Below, one piece after another: positions 1 to 8,402 of a stretch of 64,000 nt of DNA; position 1 is the first letter of the stretch; every line of letters begins with the position of its first letter. The stretch is taken from the NCBI RefSeq assembly GCF_041080795.1, contig NZ_CP129674.1, positions 434,001 through 498,000 of the forward strand. Direction: 5' to 3'. Under the pieces are notes generated by a model that searched no databases, was not told the origin of the DNA, and saw only the letters and a program-made list of their open reading frames with translations. The translations under genes and the position numbers were made by a program. This DNA comes from Bifidobacterium sp. WK041_4_12 (GTDB lineage: Bacteria; Actinomycetota; Actinomycetes; Actinomycetales; Bifidobacteriaceae).

Positions 1-630
1 TTTCTGCATGCCGGCGGTGACGATGTCAATCTGCCATTCGTCGGTTTTCAGCTCGTTGCCGGCAAGCGATGCCGTTGCGTCGGTGAAGAGCAGCGCGCCC
101 TGTTCATGGCAGATCGCTCCGAGTCCTTCGAGGGGTTGCAGCATGGTCGTCGAGGTGTCTCCGTGAACTGTGGCCACAAGTTTCGGATGAATGCGTTTGA
201 TGGCATCGGCGATTTCGTCGATGCTGAAGACCTCGCCCCAGGGTCGCTCGATGACATGGGTTTCGGCCTTGCAGCGCTGAGCGATCTCCTTGAGCAGCAT
301 GCCGAAGCGTCCGGCGCAGCAGACGAGTACCTTGTCGCCTGGGGCAAGCACGGAAACGAAGGCGGCTTCGATCGCTGAACGTGAGGTCCCGTCGACGACG
401 AAGGTCTGTTCGTTGGATGTCTTGAAAATCGACCGCAGCATGAGCTGAACCTCGCCCATGACCTTGAACATGTATGGATCGAACTGTCCGACCGTAGGCT
501 GCGACATCGCACTCAACACACGTGGATCGACATTCACCGGTCCCGGTGCCATCAGCAAACGATGCGGTGGATTCAACGCCTCCACCTGCATCGCTTGGGC
601 ATCGACACTGTCATTGGACTCTACGCTCAT
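1..630 (-). CDS. PucG-like aminotransferase, class V (partial, C-terminus off the left edge)
   Basis: This is the N-terminal 210 residues of a PLP-dependent class V aminotransferase of the alanine-glyoxylate / (S)-ureidoglycine-glyoxylate transaminase group. The start ATG at 630 follows a strong GGAGGAGAGG ribosome site. Visible hallmarks are the early LMAPGPVNVDPRVL motif, the VDGTSRSAIEAAF stretch, VHGDTSTTML for cofactor contacts, TDATASLAGNEL, and GMQK at the very edge, where the final Lys is the expected PLP lysine. The neighbours are a hydantoin/Asp-Glu racemase and an NCS1 permease, which favours a role in ureide or purine-ring nitrogen use over serine-glyoxylate metabolism. The gene has its own upstream gap with two palindromes matching those at the RpiR gene. 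Substrate is inferred from context only. Confidence 0.85.
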   Translation of the reverse strand, partial: MSVESNDSVDAQAMQVEALNPPHRLLMAPGPVNVDPRVLSAMSQPTVGQFDPYMFKVMGEVQLMLRSIFKTSNEQTFVVDGTSRSAIEAAFVSVLAPGDKVLVCCAGRFGMLLKEIAQRCKAETHVIERPWGEVFSIDEIADAIKRIHPKLVATVHGDTSTTMLQPLEGLGAICHEQGALLFTDATASLAGNELKTDEWQIDIVTAGMQK

Positions 631-685
631 AACCTCTCCTCCGGCCATCAAGACCTGTGTAGTAACTTCCATCACCGTTCATGTA

Positions 686-730
686 TGAAATTTATTATTC
701 ATATATGTCCACTATGAAACAAATATTTCC
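686..730. promoter_or_regulatory. Two RpiR-type operator palindromes upstream of the pucG-like gene
   Basis: Two TGAA-centred palindromes lie in the 101-bp gap: TGAAATTTATTATTCA at 686-701 and a TGAAA-N6-TTTCA site at 715-730 region. The 17 bp at 713-729 read on the minus strand are identical to 3250-3266 beside the RpiR gene. Shared sites in two intergenic regions suggest one regulon controlled by the divergent RpiR protein. The binding protein is inferred. Confidence 0.6.
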
Positions 731-731
731 A

Positions 732-1526
732 TCAAGAATCGGCATCATCCAGCGACTCGGCATTATTCAATGAATCAGCGCCATCCAGGGTGAAGGCTTG
801 CAGCAATCCAATAACGGGCTTTGCCGGAGGAAGCGCGAATTCTCCGACAGAGCTTGTATGCATGTTCATCCTGACCAAAGCCTGCGAGAGTGCCACGGCT
901 GCCTGCACGCCGTCAATCACCGGCACGTGCAGCGCCTTGGAAAGACGCTGACACATTCCCGCCATGCCTGCGCAGCCCAGCACGATGGAGTCTGCGCCGG
1001 ATTCGGCAAGCACCTTTTTCGACTCCGCCTCCAGCTTGCGGTAGCAAGCCAGCGGCTCGCGTTCAAGGGCCAGAACGGGTATTTCACAGGCGGCATAGCT
1101 CACGCAGAGCTTGGAAAAGCCATAGGCATCGACCAGATCCCTTGCCCTGCCCAACGTTCGTGACAGCGTGGTGACTATGCCGAACGACCTGCCGGCGAAG
1201 CTGGCTGCATGAAACGCTGCTTCCGCTATGCCCAGAACCGGTGCAGATGTCAGTTCCCTGGCAGCATCGAGCCCTGGATCTCCAAAGCATGCAATGACAT
1301 ACGCGTCAGTGCCTTCGGCTTCACCTCGGCGAATCTCGTCGAGCACCCCTACGCTGGCAAGGGCCTCGTCATAGTGACTTTCTATGGATACAGGCCCCAT
1401 TGCTGGGCTCACGGCCTCGATGGTGGTGCCAGTTTCCGCCACCAACAGTGCAGCCTCTTCGATGGAACGCGTCATCGCCTCGGTGGTGTTCGGATTGATT
1501 ACCTTGATTTTCATAACGGTATCCAT
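732..1526 (-). CDS. Asp/Glu/hydantoin racemase family protein
   Basis: The protein belongs to the Asp/Glu/hydantoin racemase superfamily, whose members (HyuE, allantoin racemase) invert the stereocentre of 5-substituted hydantoins or allantoin using two cysteines. The N-terminus KIKVINPNTTEAMT is the family signature; the two catalytic cysteine regions are AYVIACFGDPGLDAA and SIVLGCAGMAG. Length of about 260 residues is usual. The start may be 1526 or the ATG at 1514, which gives the conventional MKIKVINPN beginning; neither has a good ribosome site. It lies 15 bp after the NCS1 permease stop, so the two are likely co-transcribed. The precise substrate (allantoin or another hydantoin) is not shown by sequence. 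The short C-terminal tail repeats Asp-Ala-Asp-Ser-like units. Confidence 0.85.
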   Translation of the reverse strand: MDTVMKIKVINPNTTEAMTRSIEEAALLVAETGTTIEAVSPAMGPVSIESHYDEALASVGVLDEIRRGEAEGTDAYVIACFGDPGLDAARELTSAPVLGIAEAAFHAASFAGRSFGIVTTLSRTLGRARDLVDAYGFSKLCVSYAACEIPVLALEREPLACYRKLEAESKKVLAESGADSIVLGCAGMAGMCQRLSKALHVPVIDGVQAAVALSQALVRMNMHTSSVGEFALPPAKPVIGLLQAFTLDGADSLNNAESLDDADS

Positions 1527-1541
1527 GCCTGTTTCGAATGC

Positions 1542-3110
1542 TTAGTTGTTGGCTGGCAGAGCGCCGTTGTTGACTTCGGGCGAAGCGGCATCCAGCTGTG
1601 GCATCTGCGGATTCCTGCGCTCGAAGAATACGAACAGCACGTATCCCAGACCTGCGCCGATGAACCAGCTGAAGTTTGAAATCCAGGTGATGTCGAACAG
1701 TCCGAGCTGCTTAAGAGGGGAGGGGGCGATGGCACTGGCGACCGCGATGACACCGGCGATGGCGAGAGCCAGCACCGCATTGGGGTTGAATCCCTTGTGG
1801 TACCAGTAATGGCCTTTCGGACTCATCGTGAACATGTCGTCAACGGCTACGAGCTGCTTGGAGATGGTGAAATATCCGGCGATCAGAATGCCGAAGAGTG
1901 GTCCAATCAGCGATCCGAGCAGATCGAGCGTGTAGTGGATGGCCTGATCGTTTGCATACCAGTTCCATGGGGTGATGACCACCGATCCGATTGCGGCGAT
2001 CATGCCGCCCGCGCGCCAGCTGATCTTCTGCGGATTGACGTGTGAGAAGTCGAATGCCGGTGAGACGAAGTTTGCGACGATGTTGATGCCCACGGTGGCG
2101 ATGACGAAGGTCAGGCCTCCAAGAAGAATCGCCACTGGAGCGCCGATATGTTCGACGGTTTCGATGGGGTCGGTGATGAGCTTGCCGAACACGGGTTCCG
2201 TTGCCGAGGCGCAGATGACGGTGAGCAGCGAGAAGACGAGGAAGTTGACGGGAAGTCCCCAGAAATTGCCTTTCTTGACACTCTTGTAGGTGTGTGAATA
2301 CCTTGAAAAATCACCGAAGTTGAGCATCGGTCCTGCAAAGTATGAGACGACCAGTGCGATTGCGGTGATGATGACGGGAATCGACTGCATGAAGCTCAAT
2401 GGTTTGCCTGAGGAGAGGTTGAGGTTGATATGGCTGATGCCCCCAGCCTGGGCCACGAGGTACACGGCGAGAATGAACATAACCGCATACACCAAGGGAC
2501 CAGCCCAGTCGATGAATTTACGGATGGCGTTCATGCCCTTCCAGAAGACGCAGGTCTGGGCTATCCACAGGATTCCATACGAAATCCATCCCAGCGCTGA
2601 GAGGCCGAGGAATTTATAGTCGGTGGCAAGCGTCTGCGTTGCCGGGATGAATTTCAGAAATACGATGTTCAATGATTCCGATGCGAGGAATGTCTGCACG
2701 CCATACCATGCCACGGCTATGATTCCACGGATGATTGCTGGGATGTTGGCGCCCTTGACGCCAAATACGAATCGCGTGGTGACGGGGAACGGCACGCCCA
2801 TGCTCTGGCTGGGCTTCGCGACCAGATTGACGAACACCTGGACGATGACGATTCCCACTATGAGCGCGAGCAGTACCTGCCAGCTTGCGATGCCGAGTGC
2901 GAAGAGGCTTCCTGCAGTAACATACCCGCCTACGGAATGCACGTCGGACATCCAGAATGCGAATATGTTGTACCAGGACCACGTCTGTTTCTTGAGTGGT
3001 GCCAGATCCGAGTTGGCTAGACGCGCATCGTAGTCGCTTTTGATGACCACCTCATCCTGCGGAGTCGTGTGACTCTTCTGTATTCCTTCTTCAACCGATA
3101 TTGAAGTCAT
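1542..3110 (-). CDS. NCS1 family nucleobase/allantoin/hydantoin permease
   Basis: A membrane permease of the nucleobase:cation symporter-1 family with about twelve hydrophobic helices. The family start of helix 1 is visible as WSWYNIFAFWMSDVHSVGGY, followed by the glycine-rich PSQSMGVPFPV motif and the IPAIIRGIIAVAWYGVQT segment used in substrate binding. The start at 3110 is chosen because AAGGAG sits seven bases upstream and it gives the usual 522 residues; an in-frame start at 3173 would lie inside an operator palindrome. It is the first gene of an operon with the racemase. NCS1 proteins import allantoin, hydantoins, uracil, cytosine or thiamin; context points to hydantoin or allantoin, but the substrate is inferred. 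Confidence 0.9.
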   Translation of the reverse strand: MTSISVEEGIQKSHTTPQDEVVIKSDYDARLANSDLAPLKKQTWSWYNIFAFWMSDVHSVGGYVTAGSLFALGIASWQVLLALIVGIVIVQVFVNLVAKPSQSMGVPFPVTTRFVFGVKGANIPAIIRGIIAVAWYGVQTFLASESLNIVFLKFIPATQTLATDYKFLGLSALGWISYGILWIAQTCVFWKGMNAIRKFIDWAGPLVYAVMFILAVYLVAQAGGISHINLNLSSGKPLSFMQSIPVIITAIALVVSYFAGPMLNFGDFSRYSHTYKSVKKGNFWGLPVNFLVFSLLTVICASATEPVFGKLITDPIETVEHIGAPVAILLGGLTFVIATVGINIVANFVSPAFDFSHVNPQKISWRAGGMIAAIGSVVITPWNWYANDQAIHYTLDLLGSLIGPLFGILIAGYFTISKQLVAVDDMFTMSPKGHYWYHKGFNPNAVLALAIAGVIAVASAIAPSPLKQLGLFDITWISNFSWFIGAGLGYVLFVFFERRNPQMPQLDAASPEVNNGALPANN

Positions 3111-3163
3111 GTCTGTTCTCCTTGCCAGACGAGCTTCAACGATGGTTGACGGCAGAGGGTGCG

Positions 3164-3291
3164 GAAATTTCAATTTCAGTACAACGTAATGAATTGAACC
3201 GATTGCTGCGTATCTTGAAGCTCAATGGGTGATGACAGCTTCACTATCTGAAATATTTGTTTCATAACTTAGATTCTGAAATTTCAATTTC
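3164..3291. promoter_or_regulatory. RpiR-type operator cluster between divergent permease and regulator genes
   Basis: The 377-bp divergent gap holds three related palindromes: GAAATTTCAATTTC at 3164-3177, TGAAATATTTGTTTCA at 3249-3264 and GAAATTTCAATTTC again at 3278-3291. The first and third are identical 14-mers followed by similar ACGTAATG sequence. The middle one is shared with the pucG upstream region. TGAAA-spacer-TTTCA palindromes are typical of RpiR/MurR family operators. Together they could coordinate the permease-racemase operon, the aminotransferase and the regulator itself. Confidence 0.6.
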
Positions 3292-3487
3292 GTTACGTAA
3301 TGGTGCGAAGCGAGACATTTGGTGCCAAAGTCACTTATATGTGGAAATCTTCTGGTAAACAATTGGAAATATTCGTTACGTGGCGCTCCATGGTGCATTG
3401 ACGAGCGGCACGCGCAGGTGCGAGAACCATCAGTTCTTGGGCTGAGGGAGCGTTCAAACGCGGCCACCATTGTAAGATGTGAGGGTG

Positions 3488-4348
3488 ATGAGCATAGTTG
3501 AGCGTATACAGAATCATTACGATTCGCTGACAGCGGCGGAACAAGACGCGGCGACGTTCATTCTTGGGCATCTTTCGGATGCGCTCCTTTTGAACTCGGC
3601 GGAGCTCTCCAAGCTTTCGAAGGTCTCTCAGCCAACCCTAAGTCGGCTCTATCGTAAGATAGGATTTCGCAACGCAGCGGAATTCAAGCGCGACATCCGC
3701 AGACACCATCAGCCTGGTTCGCCTGAGTTTCTTAGCCAGGGAGAAACGACCACGGGTCTGCTGGTCGATCATATGAACAACGATATTGCCGCGCTGCAGC
3801 ATACCTTCAGCCGACTCGACAATGCCATGATGGACCGTATCGCTCAATCAATCATGAAGGCCAGAAACGTTGCAGTCATCGGCCTGAGAAACAACTATCC
3901 GATGGCCCTGCACCTGCGTGAGCAGTTGATGCAGTCACGCGCACGGGTACAGGCTCTTCCTGAACCTGGGCAAAGCCTGGCCGAAGAGATAGTGGATTTG
4001 AACGAGGAAGACGTCGCAATCCTCTGCGGCGCTCGCAGACGCACGGCAGTATTCCATAATCTTGCTGCGACGCTTGCCGAACAGCATGTGCAGCTCATCA
4101 TCATCGGCGATTCGACGGTTCGACGTACGGCACTCGAAACGGATGCGGAATTCATCGAAACCGATCTTCACTCCCATGTACTCTCCAGCTATACAGCCGT
4201 ATTCAGCGTGCTTGCGCTCATCGCCGAATATGTGGCAACCAGCGCCCAGCAAGGCGCGAACGTAGACGCGTCCCGCAGTCGAATCGAGACGATCAATGAG
4301 CGTTTTGACAAGCTCAAAGAGCTTGAGAACTATGCATCCCATCGCTGA
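3488..4348 (+). CDS. MurR/RpiR family transcriptional regulator
   Basis: An RpiR-type regulator: an N-terminal HTH domain (about residues 1-77, beginning MSIVERIQNHYDSLTAAEQ, recognition helix near VSQPTLSRLYRKIGF) and a C-terminal SIS sugar/effector-binding domain (about 125-240; VAVIGLRNNYPMALHLREQ and LIIIGDSTVRRTALE). Family members sense small metabolites, often sugar phosphates but in some cases ureides. The ATG at 3488 gives the conventional N-terminus; GTG codons at 3479 and 3485 are alternatives and the ribosome site is weak. It is divergent from the permease-racemase operon and flanked by the palindromes at 3164-3291, so it probably controls uptake and breakdown of the ureide/hydantoin compound. 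Confidence 0.88.
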   Translation: MSIVERIQNHYDSLTAAEQDAATFILGHLSDALLLNSAELSKLSKVSQPTLSRLYRKIGFRNAAEFKRDIRRHHQPGSPEFLSQGETTTGLLVDHMNNDIAALQHTFSRLDNAMMDRIAQSIMKARNVAVIGLRNNYPMALHLREQLMQSRARVQALPEPGQSLAEEIVDLNEEDVAILCGARRRTAVFHNLAATLAEQHVQLIIIGDSTVRRTALETDAEFIETDLHSHVLSSYTAVFSVLALIAEYVATSAQQGANVDASRSRIETINERFDKLKELENYASHR

Positions 4349-4422
4349 GCGCACGAGGGAACGCAATGTGTTCACGAAACGCAGGACAGTGTTGCATATA
4401 TAGGCTGTGTATATAGCTTTCC

Positions 4423-5721
4423 TCAGACGATCAGCGTGCAGGTTGGCGAGGGTATGTGCAGCGACGCTTCCTCATGAGGTCGGCCGTCATCGTCGCAGAC
4501 GAAGCAGTTGACGGTGGACGAAAGCTGATTCGACACGAGCAGTCTTCGGCCGAATGCCAGAACATGTCGCGGCCAGCTTCCGCCACTGGAAAAGCCGTTC
4601 TGCCATGAACCATCGCCTGCATGTGGGAGCCTTGCCAAGGTGCATCCATTCCAGCGCAGCGGAATGATGCGGTTGGTTCCACGCAGCCCGACATAGGCGA
4701 AGCCACGTTCGGGTGAGCTGGCATCGTCGGGGATATATGCCAGCGATGATGCCTGATCCTTCTGCGTTGCGCCCAGATTCACACTGTCGACGATGCTGAT
4801 TCCAGCAGGATTGGACGGGTCGAGTCTGAGCACGAATGCCTTCCGACTCCATTCGGTTATCAGCAGGATTGCGGCTGAAGCGCCAAAGTCTTGCAGATTC
4901 GCCGGCAGAATGTGCAGATCCCTCGGCCCGGTTCCTGCTGGTAGATACAGTGCTCCCAGCTTGTTGAGCATTCCGTTGCGCCACATGTAGGTGCGGATGC
5001 GGTCTGCGCCGAGGTCAGCAACCAATACCAGATGGCGAGCGGATGGGGACGATCCTGCTCGTGGGCTTGCCGCGTCTTCCTCAATGGTGGAAGAGGCTGT
5101 GGAAGAAGCTGTGCATGAGGTTGAGCATGATGATGGGTCTGAGTCAGAGTCTTGGGATGATGACTCGATGGGAAGAATCCAATGAGCATGGGAATGCTCC
5201 TGCGCGGGCAGAGGGCCGTGTCCTGCTCCATGCAAGGCTTGTTCAGCCTCGCCGATGCGTCCCTTCGCATCGATGGGGTGCACGGTCACGGTCCCGTCGC
5301 CATAGCAGGCGCTGACTATATGCATGGCTCCCCTATCGTCCCTGCACAGGGCAACATGCGTTGGCCCCTCACCCGGAGTGCGCATGCGAGAGAGCTGATG
5401 GAGTTGAAGTTCTGAGCGTCGCTGATCGGAGTGTCTCGTGCATGAGTATGACACGAGTTCATTGCTGAATTCCAGGCAGCCATACACGATGCCGTCGTTC
5501 AAGCACATCCATGAGGGTGAAGGAATCTCAGCCACGCACCTTCGGTGTTCGAGCTGGATGCCTTCTTCATCGCTGTTTCCGTACGCTTGGCTGCCAGCGG
5601 ATTCATGACTTGCCGTGATCCATTCGATGCCCTGTGCCTGGCCGTCTCCGTCTTTGCCCCATCCGCCTACCAGCAATTCACGAGTGCCGTCGTCTGCCGA
5701 TGCTCCCAAAGCTGTTCCCAT
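4423..5721 (-). CDS. Lactonase-family seven-bladed beta-propeller protein
   Basis: A protein of the YbhE/Pgl-like lactonase family (6-phosphogluconolactonase fold). The characteristic run is visible: early LLVGGWG, PSWMCLND, GEGPTHVALCRD, the PAQEHSHAHWILP block, then VADLGADRIRTY and GTGPRDLHILP near residue 250, and GSWPRHVLAFGRRLLVSNQLSST near the end. An insert of Ser/Thr/Asp repeats (about residues 195-225) makes it longer than usual. The start is uncertain (5721, 5730 or 5763); 5721 places the first propeller strand near the N-terminus. Bifidobacteria-type metabolism does not need a classic oxidative pentose pathway, so the lactone substrate is unknown. It stands alone, convergent with the RpiR gene. 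Confidence 0.75.
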   Translation of the reverse strand: MGTALGASADDGTRELLVGGWGKDGDGQAQGIEWITASHESAGSQAYGNSDEEGIQLEHRRCVAEIPSPSWMCLNDGIVYGCLEFSNELVSYSCTRHSDQRRSELQLHQLSRMRTPGEGPTHVALCRDDRGAMHIVSACYGDGTVTVHPIDAKGRIGEAEQALHGAGHGPLPAQEHSHAHWILPIESSSQDSDSDPSSCSTSCTASSTASSTIEEDAASPRAGSSPSARHLVLVADLGADRIRTYMWRNGMLNKLGALYLPAGTGPRDLHILPANLQDFGASAAILLITEWSRKAFVLRLDPSNPAGISIVDSVNLGATQKDQASSLAYIPDDASSPERGFAYVGLRGTNRIIPLRWNGCTLARLPHAGDGSWQNGFSSGGSWPRHVLAFGRRLLVSNQLSSTVNCFVCDDDGRPHEEASLHIPSPTCTLIV

Positions 5722-5841
5722 ACAGAGCATTCTACTGTTGTGACAGAGATACGGCACAGACAACCGGTGACAGAGCGGTCAGATCGAGCGGCGTTGAAGG
5801 CGTAGTCTCGGTCTTCAAGCCCATACGGTGCTGATGGTGTT

Positions 5842-5958
5842 GCCAGTACTGTGCCAATACTGTGCAGCTACTTCGTATGTGCTTTGCAGTGAAATTGTGA
5901 ATCTCCACTGTATTATCATCGTTCTGCGCTGCGAGCGAGAGACATTCGACCGTATAAT
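5842..5958 (+). promoter_or_regulatory. Intergenic region with 11-bp tandem repeat and TATAAT box before mvk
   Basis: The roughly 360-bp gap between the lactonase-family gene and mvk contains two tandem GCCARTACTGT units (5842-5852, 5853-5863) and a perfect TATAAT at 5953-5958, about 120 bp before the mvk start. No convincing -35 box is visible. This may be the promoter of the mevalonate operon; support is weak. Confidence 0.3.
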
Positions 5959-6080
5959 CCTTAATCGGTATGCATGTAATAATGGCGAGAGGGAAATGTT
6001 TCCGGTAACGGTTCGTGCGGCGGTTATGAATCGTGGTATGCACCAGAATCGTTGAGCCGGAAAGGTGGAGCAGGGCATTC

Positions 6081-7175
6081 ATGAAGGAACTGACGTATGA
6101 GCAATACCGCAGACGACCGCAGCCAGCTCTGCTGGGCGCAGAAACCGCTTCAAGAGTTTCGGGTCATATGATGCGCTCCGCCAGCCCTCAGCTTGCCGTT
6201 CAGCCTGCACGCGTCGGCAGTCCTTCGCGCGGAGCATTCCATTCCGGATATGGCGAAACGTGGGCAAAGGCGATACTCATAGGCGAGCACAGCGCAGTCT
6301 ATGGCTATCCTGCAGTGGCGCTTCCCCTGCACAGCCTGAAGATGAAGGCGTGGGCAACACCGAATCTCAGCGGCAGACACGAATTGCGAGCCTTGGGATT
6401 CAGCGGGCCCTTGGAGGAATCCGGTGAACGATTCGCCGGCATTCGAAGAGCGGTGGCCGTTGCAGAGGAATTCGTCTCACCAAGACGCTGGTCGGCTTTC
6501 ACCCTCGTGACCGAGGCGGATTTTCCAGCCGAACGAGGACTGGGTTCTTCGGCGGCCGCGGCTGGAGCCGTTATTCGAGCAGTGCTGGATGCCTACGGAA
6601 TCAGCGCCACTCCTCAGGAACTGTTTGAACTTACCAATCGTGCAGAAATGGTTACCCACGGCCACCCGTCCGGCCTGGATTCGGCAACCACATGTTCGCG
6701 AAACGCCGTGATGCTCAGCGCAGGCAGAATCTCACAGCTATCCATACAATCTTCAGGTGTTGTGATCATTGCCGATTCGGGAATCTGTGGAAGTACGCGA
6801 GAGGCCGTCGGCAGCGTCCGCAGCCAGTACGAGCAGAACAAGCCCCGCGTCGATGCCATTCTCGCGGAGCTCGGAACTCTGGGCTCGCAGTCCGTGAACG
6901 ACCTTCAACGAGGTGCTATCGAGGATTTGGGCATTCACATGAACGCTGCCCACATTCTGCTCGCCCAACTCAAGGTAAGCGACCCAACCTTGAACAGGCT
7001 GGTCAGCGCAGCGCGCGAAGCCGGAGCGTTGGGTGCGAAGATGACAGGCGGTGGACTCGGTGGCTGCATCGTCTCACTCGCCGCAGACCAGAATCAGGCC
7101 GATATGATTGTGCGCAGACTCAGGCAGGCTGGTGCGCGAGGCGTCTGGTCACATAGAATCGGAGCCGTCGCATGA
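6081..7175 (+). CDS. mvk: Mevalonate kinase
   Basis: A GHMP kinase that phosphorylates mevalonate to 5-phosphomevalonate using ATP. Motif 1 is AKAILIGEHSAVYG (about residue 63), motif 2 the ATP loop ERGLGSSAAAAG (about 150), motif 3 MTGGGLGGCIVSL near residue 322. HPSGLDSATT contains the catalytic Asp region. The start at 6081 follows a GGTGGAG/AGGG sequence and yields 364 residues with about 55 residues before motif 1, longer than usual; an internal Met at 6168 would shorten it. The stop overlaps the mvaD start by four bases, showing translational coupling in the mvk-mvaD-pmk-fni operon. Confidence 0.92.
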   Translation: MKELTYEQYRRRPQPALLGAETASRVSGHMMRSASPQLAVQPARVGSPSRGAFHSGYGETWAKAILIGEHSAVYGYPAVALPLHSLKMKAWATPNLSGRHELRALGFSGPLEESGERFAGIRRAVAVAEEFVSPRRWSAFTLVTEADFPAERGLGSSAAAAGAVIRAVLDAYGISATPQELFELTNRAEMVTHGHPSGLDSATTCSRNAVMLSAGRISQLSIQSSGVVIIADSGICGSTREAVGSVRSQYEQNKPRVDAILAELGTLGSQSVNDLQRGAIEDLGIHMNAAHILLAQLKVSDPTLNRLVSAAREAGALGAKMTGGGLGGCIVSLAADQNQADMIVRRLRQAGARGVWSHRIGAVA

Positions 7176-8365
7176 GACCGGAGAGTGCTCGAAGCAACGC
7201 TCAGAACAAGACTCAGGCTTCACAGGCTTTACAGCCATCACAGGCATCTCAAGGGCCTTCCGAGGCGATGCAGGCAACCGCAAGGGCAAACGCCAACATA
7301 GCTCTCGTAAAATACTGGGGCAAGGCAGACGAATCACTGATCATTCCCCATGCATCAAGCCTTTCCCTGACCGTCGATGGACTCGGCACGACCACGCAGG
7401 TCACCTTCCATGACGGCACATCCGGCAAGGCAGCGGCATCGAAGCATGAATCCGAGGAGTCAGACGAAACCGGCGACACTCTGACCATTGACGGCGAGCG
7501 GCACCAAGGCAAGGCATTGCACAGGGTGAGCGCCTTCCTTGACAGAATTCGCGAACTCGCGGGAATTCAGGCCCGTGCCAACGTCATCTCATGCAACACC
7601 GTGCCGTATGCGGCTGGACTGGCGAGCTCCGCATCCGCCTTCGCAGCGCTTGCAGCGGCGGCTTCGCATGCTGCCGGTCTGCATATGGACGACAGGGACC
7701 TTTCAAGACTGGCACGATACGGTTCAGGTTCAGCCTCGCGTTCCATCTACGCTGGTTTGGCAGTCTGGCACGCAGGTCATGACGACGCAAGCTCATATGC
7801 CGAAGCAATCGCGTCGCTGCTTGAATCCGAGGGCGCTTCGGCTGATGCAGCCGAATCTGCACGCGATTTCGGCATGCATCTGGCGATGATCGTCATACTG
7901 ATCTCTAACAAGAAGAAGGCCATCTCAAGCCGTGCGGCCATGCACCGTTCGGTCGAGACCTCGCCCTTGTACAGACCCTGGATTCAATCATGCAAGGATG
8001 ATCTACGGCAGGCCATCACCGCCGTCAGGCGAGGCGACATCGAGATGCTTGGAACGGTGACTGAAAGAAACTCCTACGGCATGCATGCCACGATGATGAC
8101 GGCTCAGCCGCCTGTGCTGTTTTGGCAGCCAGAAACGGTGGAGGCATTGCACGCGGTTGAGGATCTCCGCGCCAGCGGCTTGGGGGCCTGGTCTACGATG
8201 GATGCGGGACCGAATGTCAAGGTGCTCACGTCTGCCAAGGATGCGGTTCGAGTATGCGAAGCACTGCGCGAGCGCATGCCCGAGCGCGATATCCGCATAC
8301 ACATGGCCGGGGAAGGTGTCCGAATACTGGATAAAAATTTGGACATGCACAGTCGTGTCCAGTGA
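7172..8365 (+). CDS. mvaD: Diphosphomevalonate decarboxylase
   Basis: Converts 5-diphosphomevalonate to isopentenyl diphosphate with ATP. The family signature NANIALVKYWGK lies near residue 37 after a Gln/Ser/Thr-rich N-terminal extension of about 30 residues (QASQALQPSQASQ). The ATP-binding GLASSASAFAALAAA motif is near residue 148, SGSASRSIYAG near 190, and the catalytic Asp is in MDAGPNVKVL near 345. ATG at 7172 overlaps the mvk stop (ATGA). The 397 residues are longer than the usual 320-340 because of the extension and a short insert with Asp/Glu/Ser near residue 90. Assignment is secure. Confidence 0.93.
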   Translation: MRPESARSNAQNKTQASQALQPSQASQGPSEAMQATARANANIALVKYWGKADESLIIPHASSLSLTVDGLGTTTQVTFHDGTSGKAAASKHESEESDETGDTLTIDGERHQGKALHRVSAFLDRIRELAGIQARANVISCNTVPYAAGLASSASAFAALAAAASHAAGLHMDDRDLSRLARYGSGSASRSIYAGLAVWHAGHDDASSYAEAIASLLESEGASADAAESARDFGMHLAMIVILISNKKKAISSRAAMHRSVETSPLYRPWIQSCKDDLRQAITAVRRGDIEMLGTVTERNSYGMHATMMTAQPPVLFWQPETVEALHAVEDLRASGLGAWSTMDAGPNVKVLTSAKDAVRVCEALRERMPERDIRIHMAGEGVRILDKNLDMHSRVQ

Positions 8366-8402
8366 TGACGTCGCACATGGAAACCGGACGAAGGACGAGG
8401 AT

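Noticed and set aside
8157..8402. N-terminal extension of phosphomevalonate kinase into mvaD
   Set aside because: It would overlap mvaD by over 200 bases and precede the family N-terminus by 80 residues; a TTG with a good ribosome site exists at 8403.
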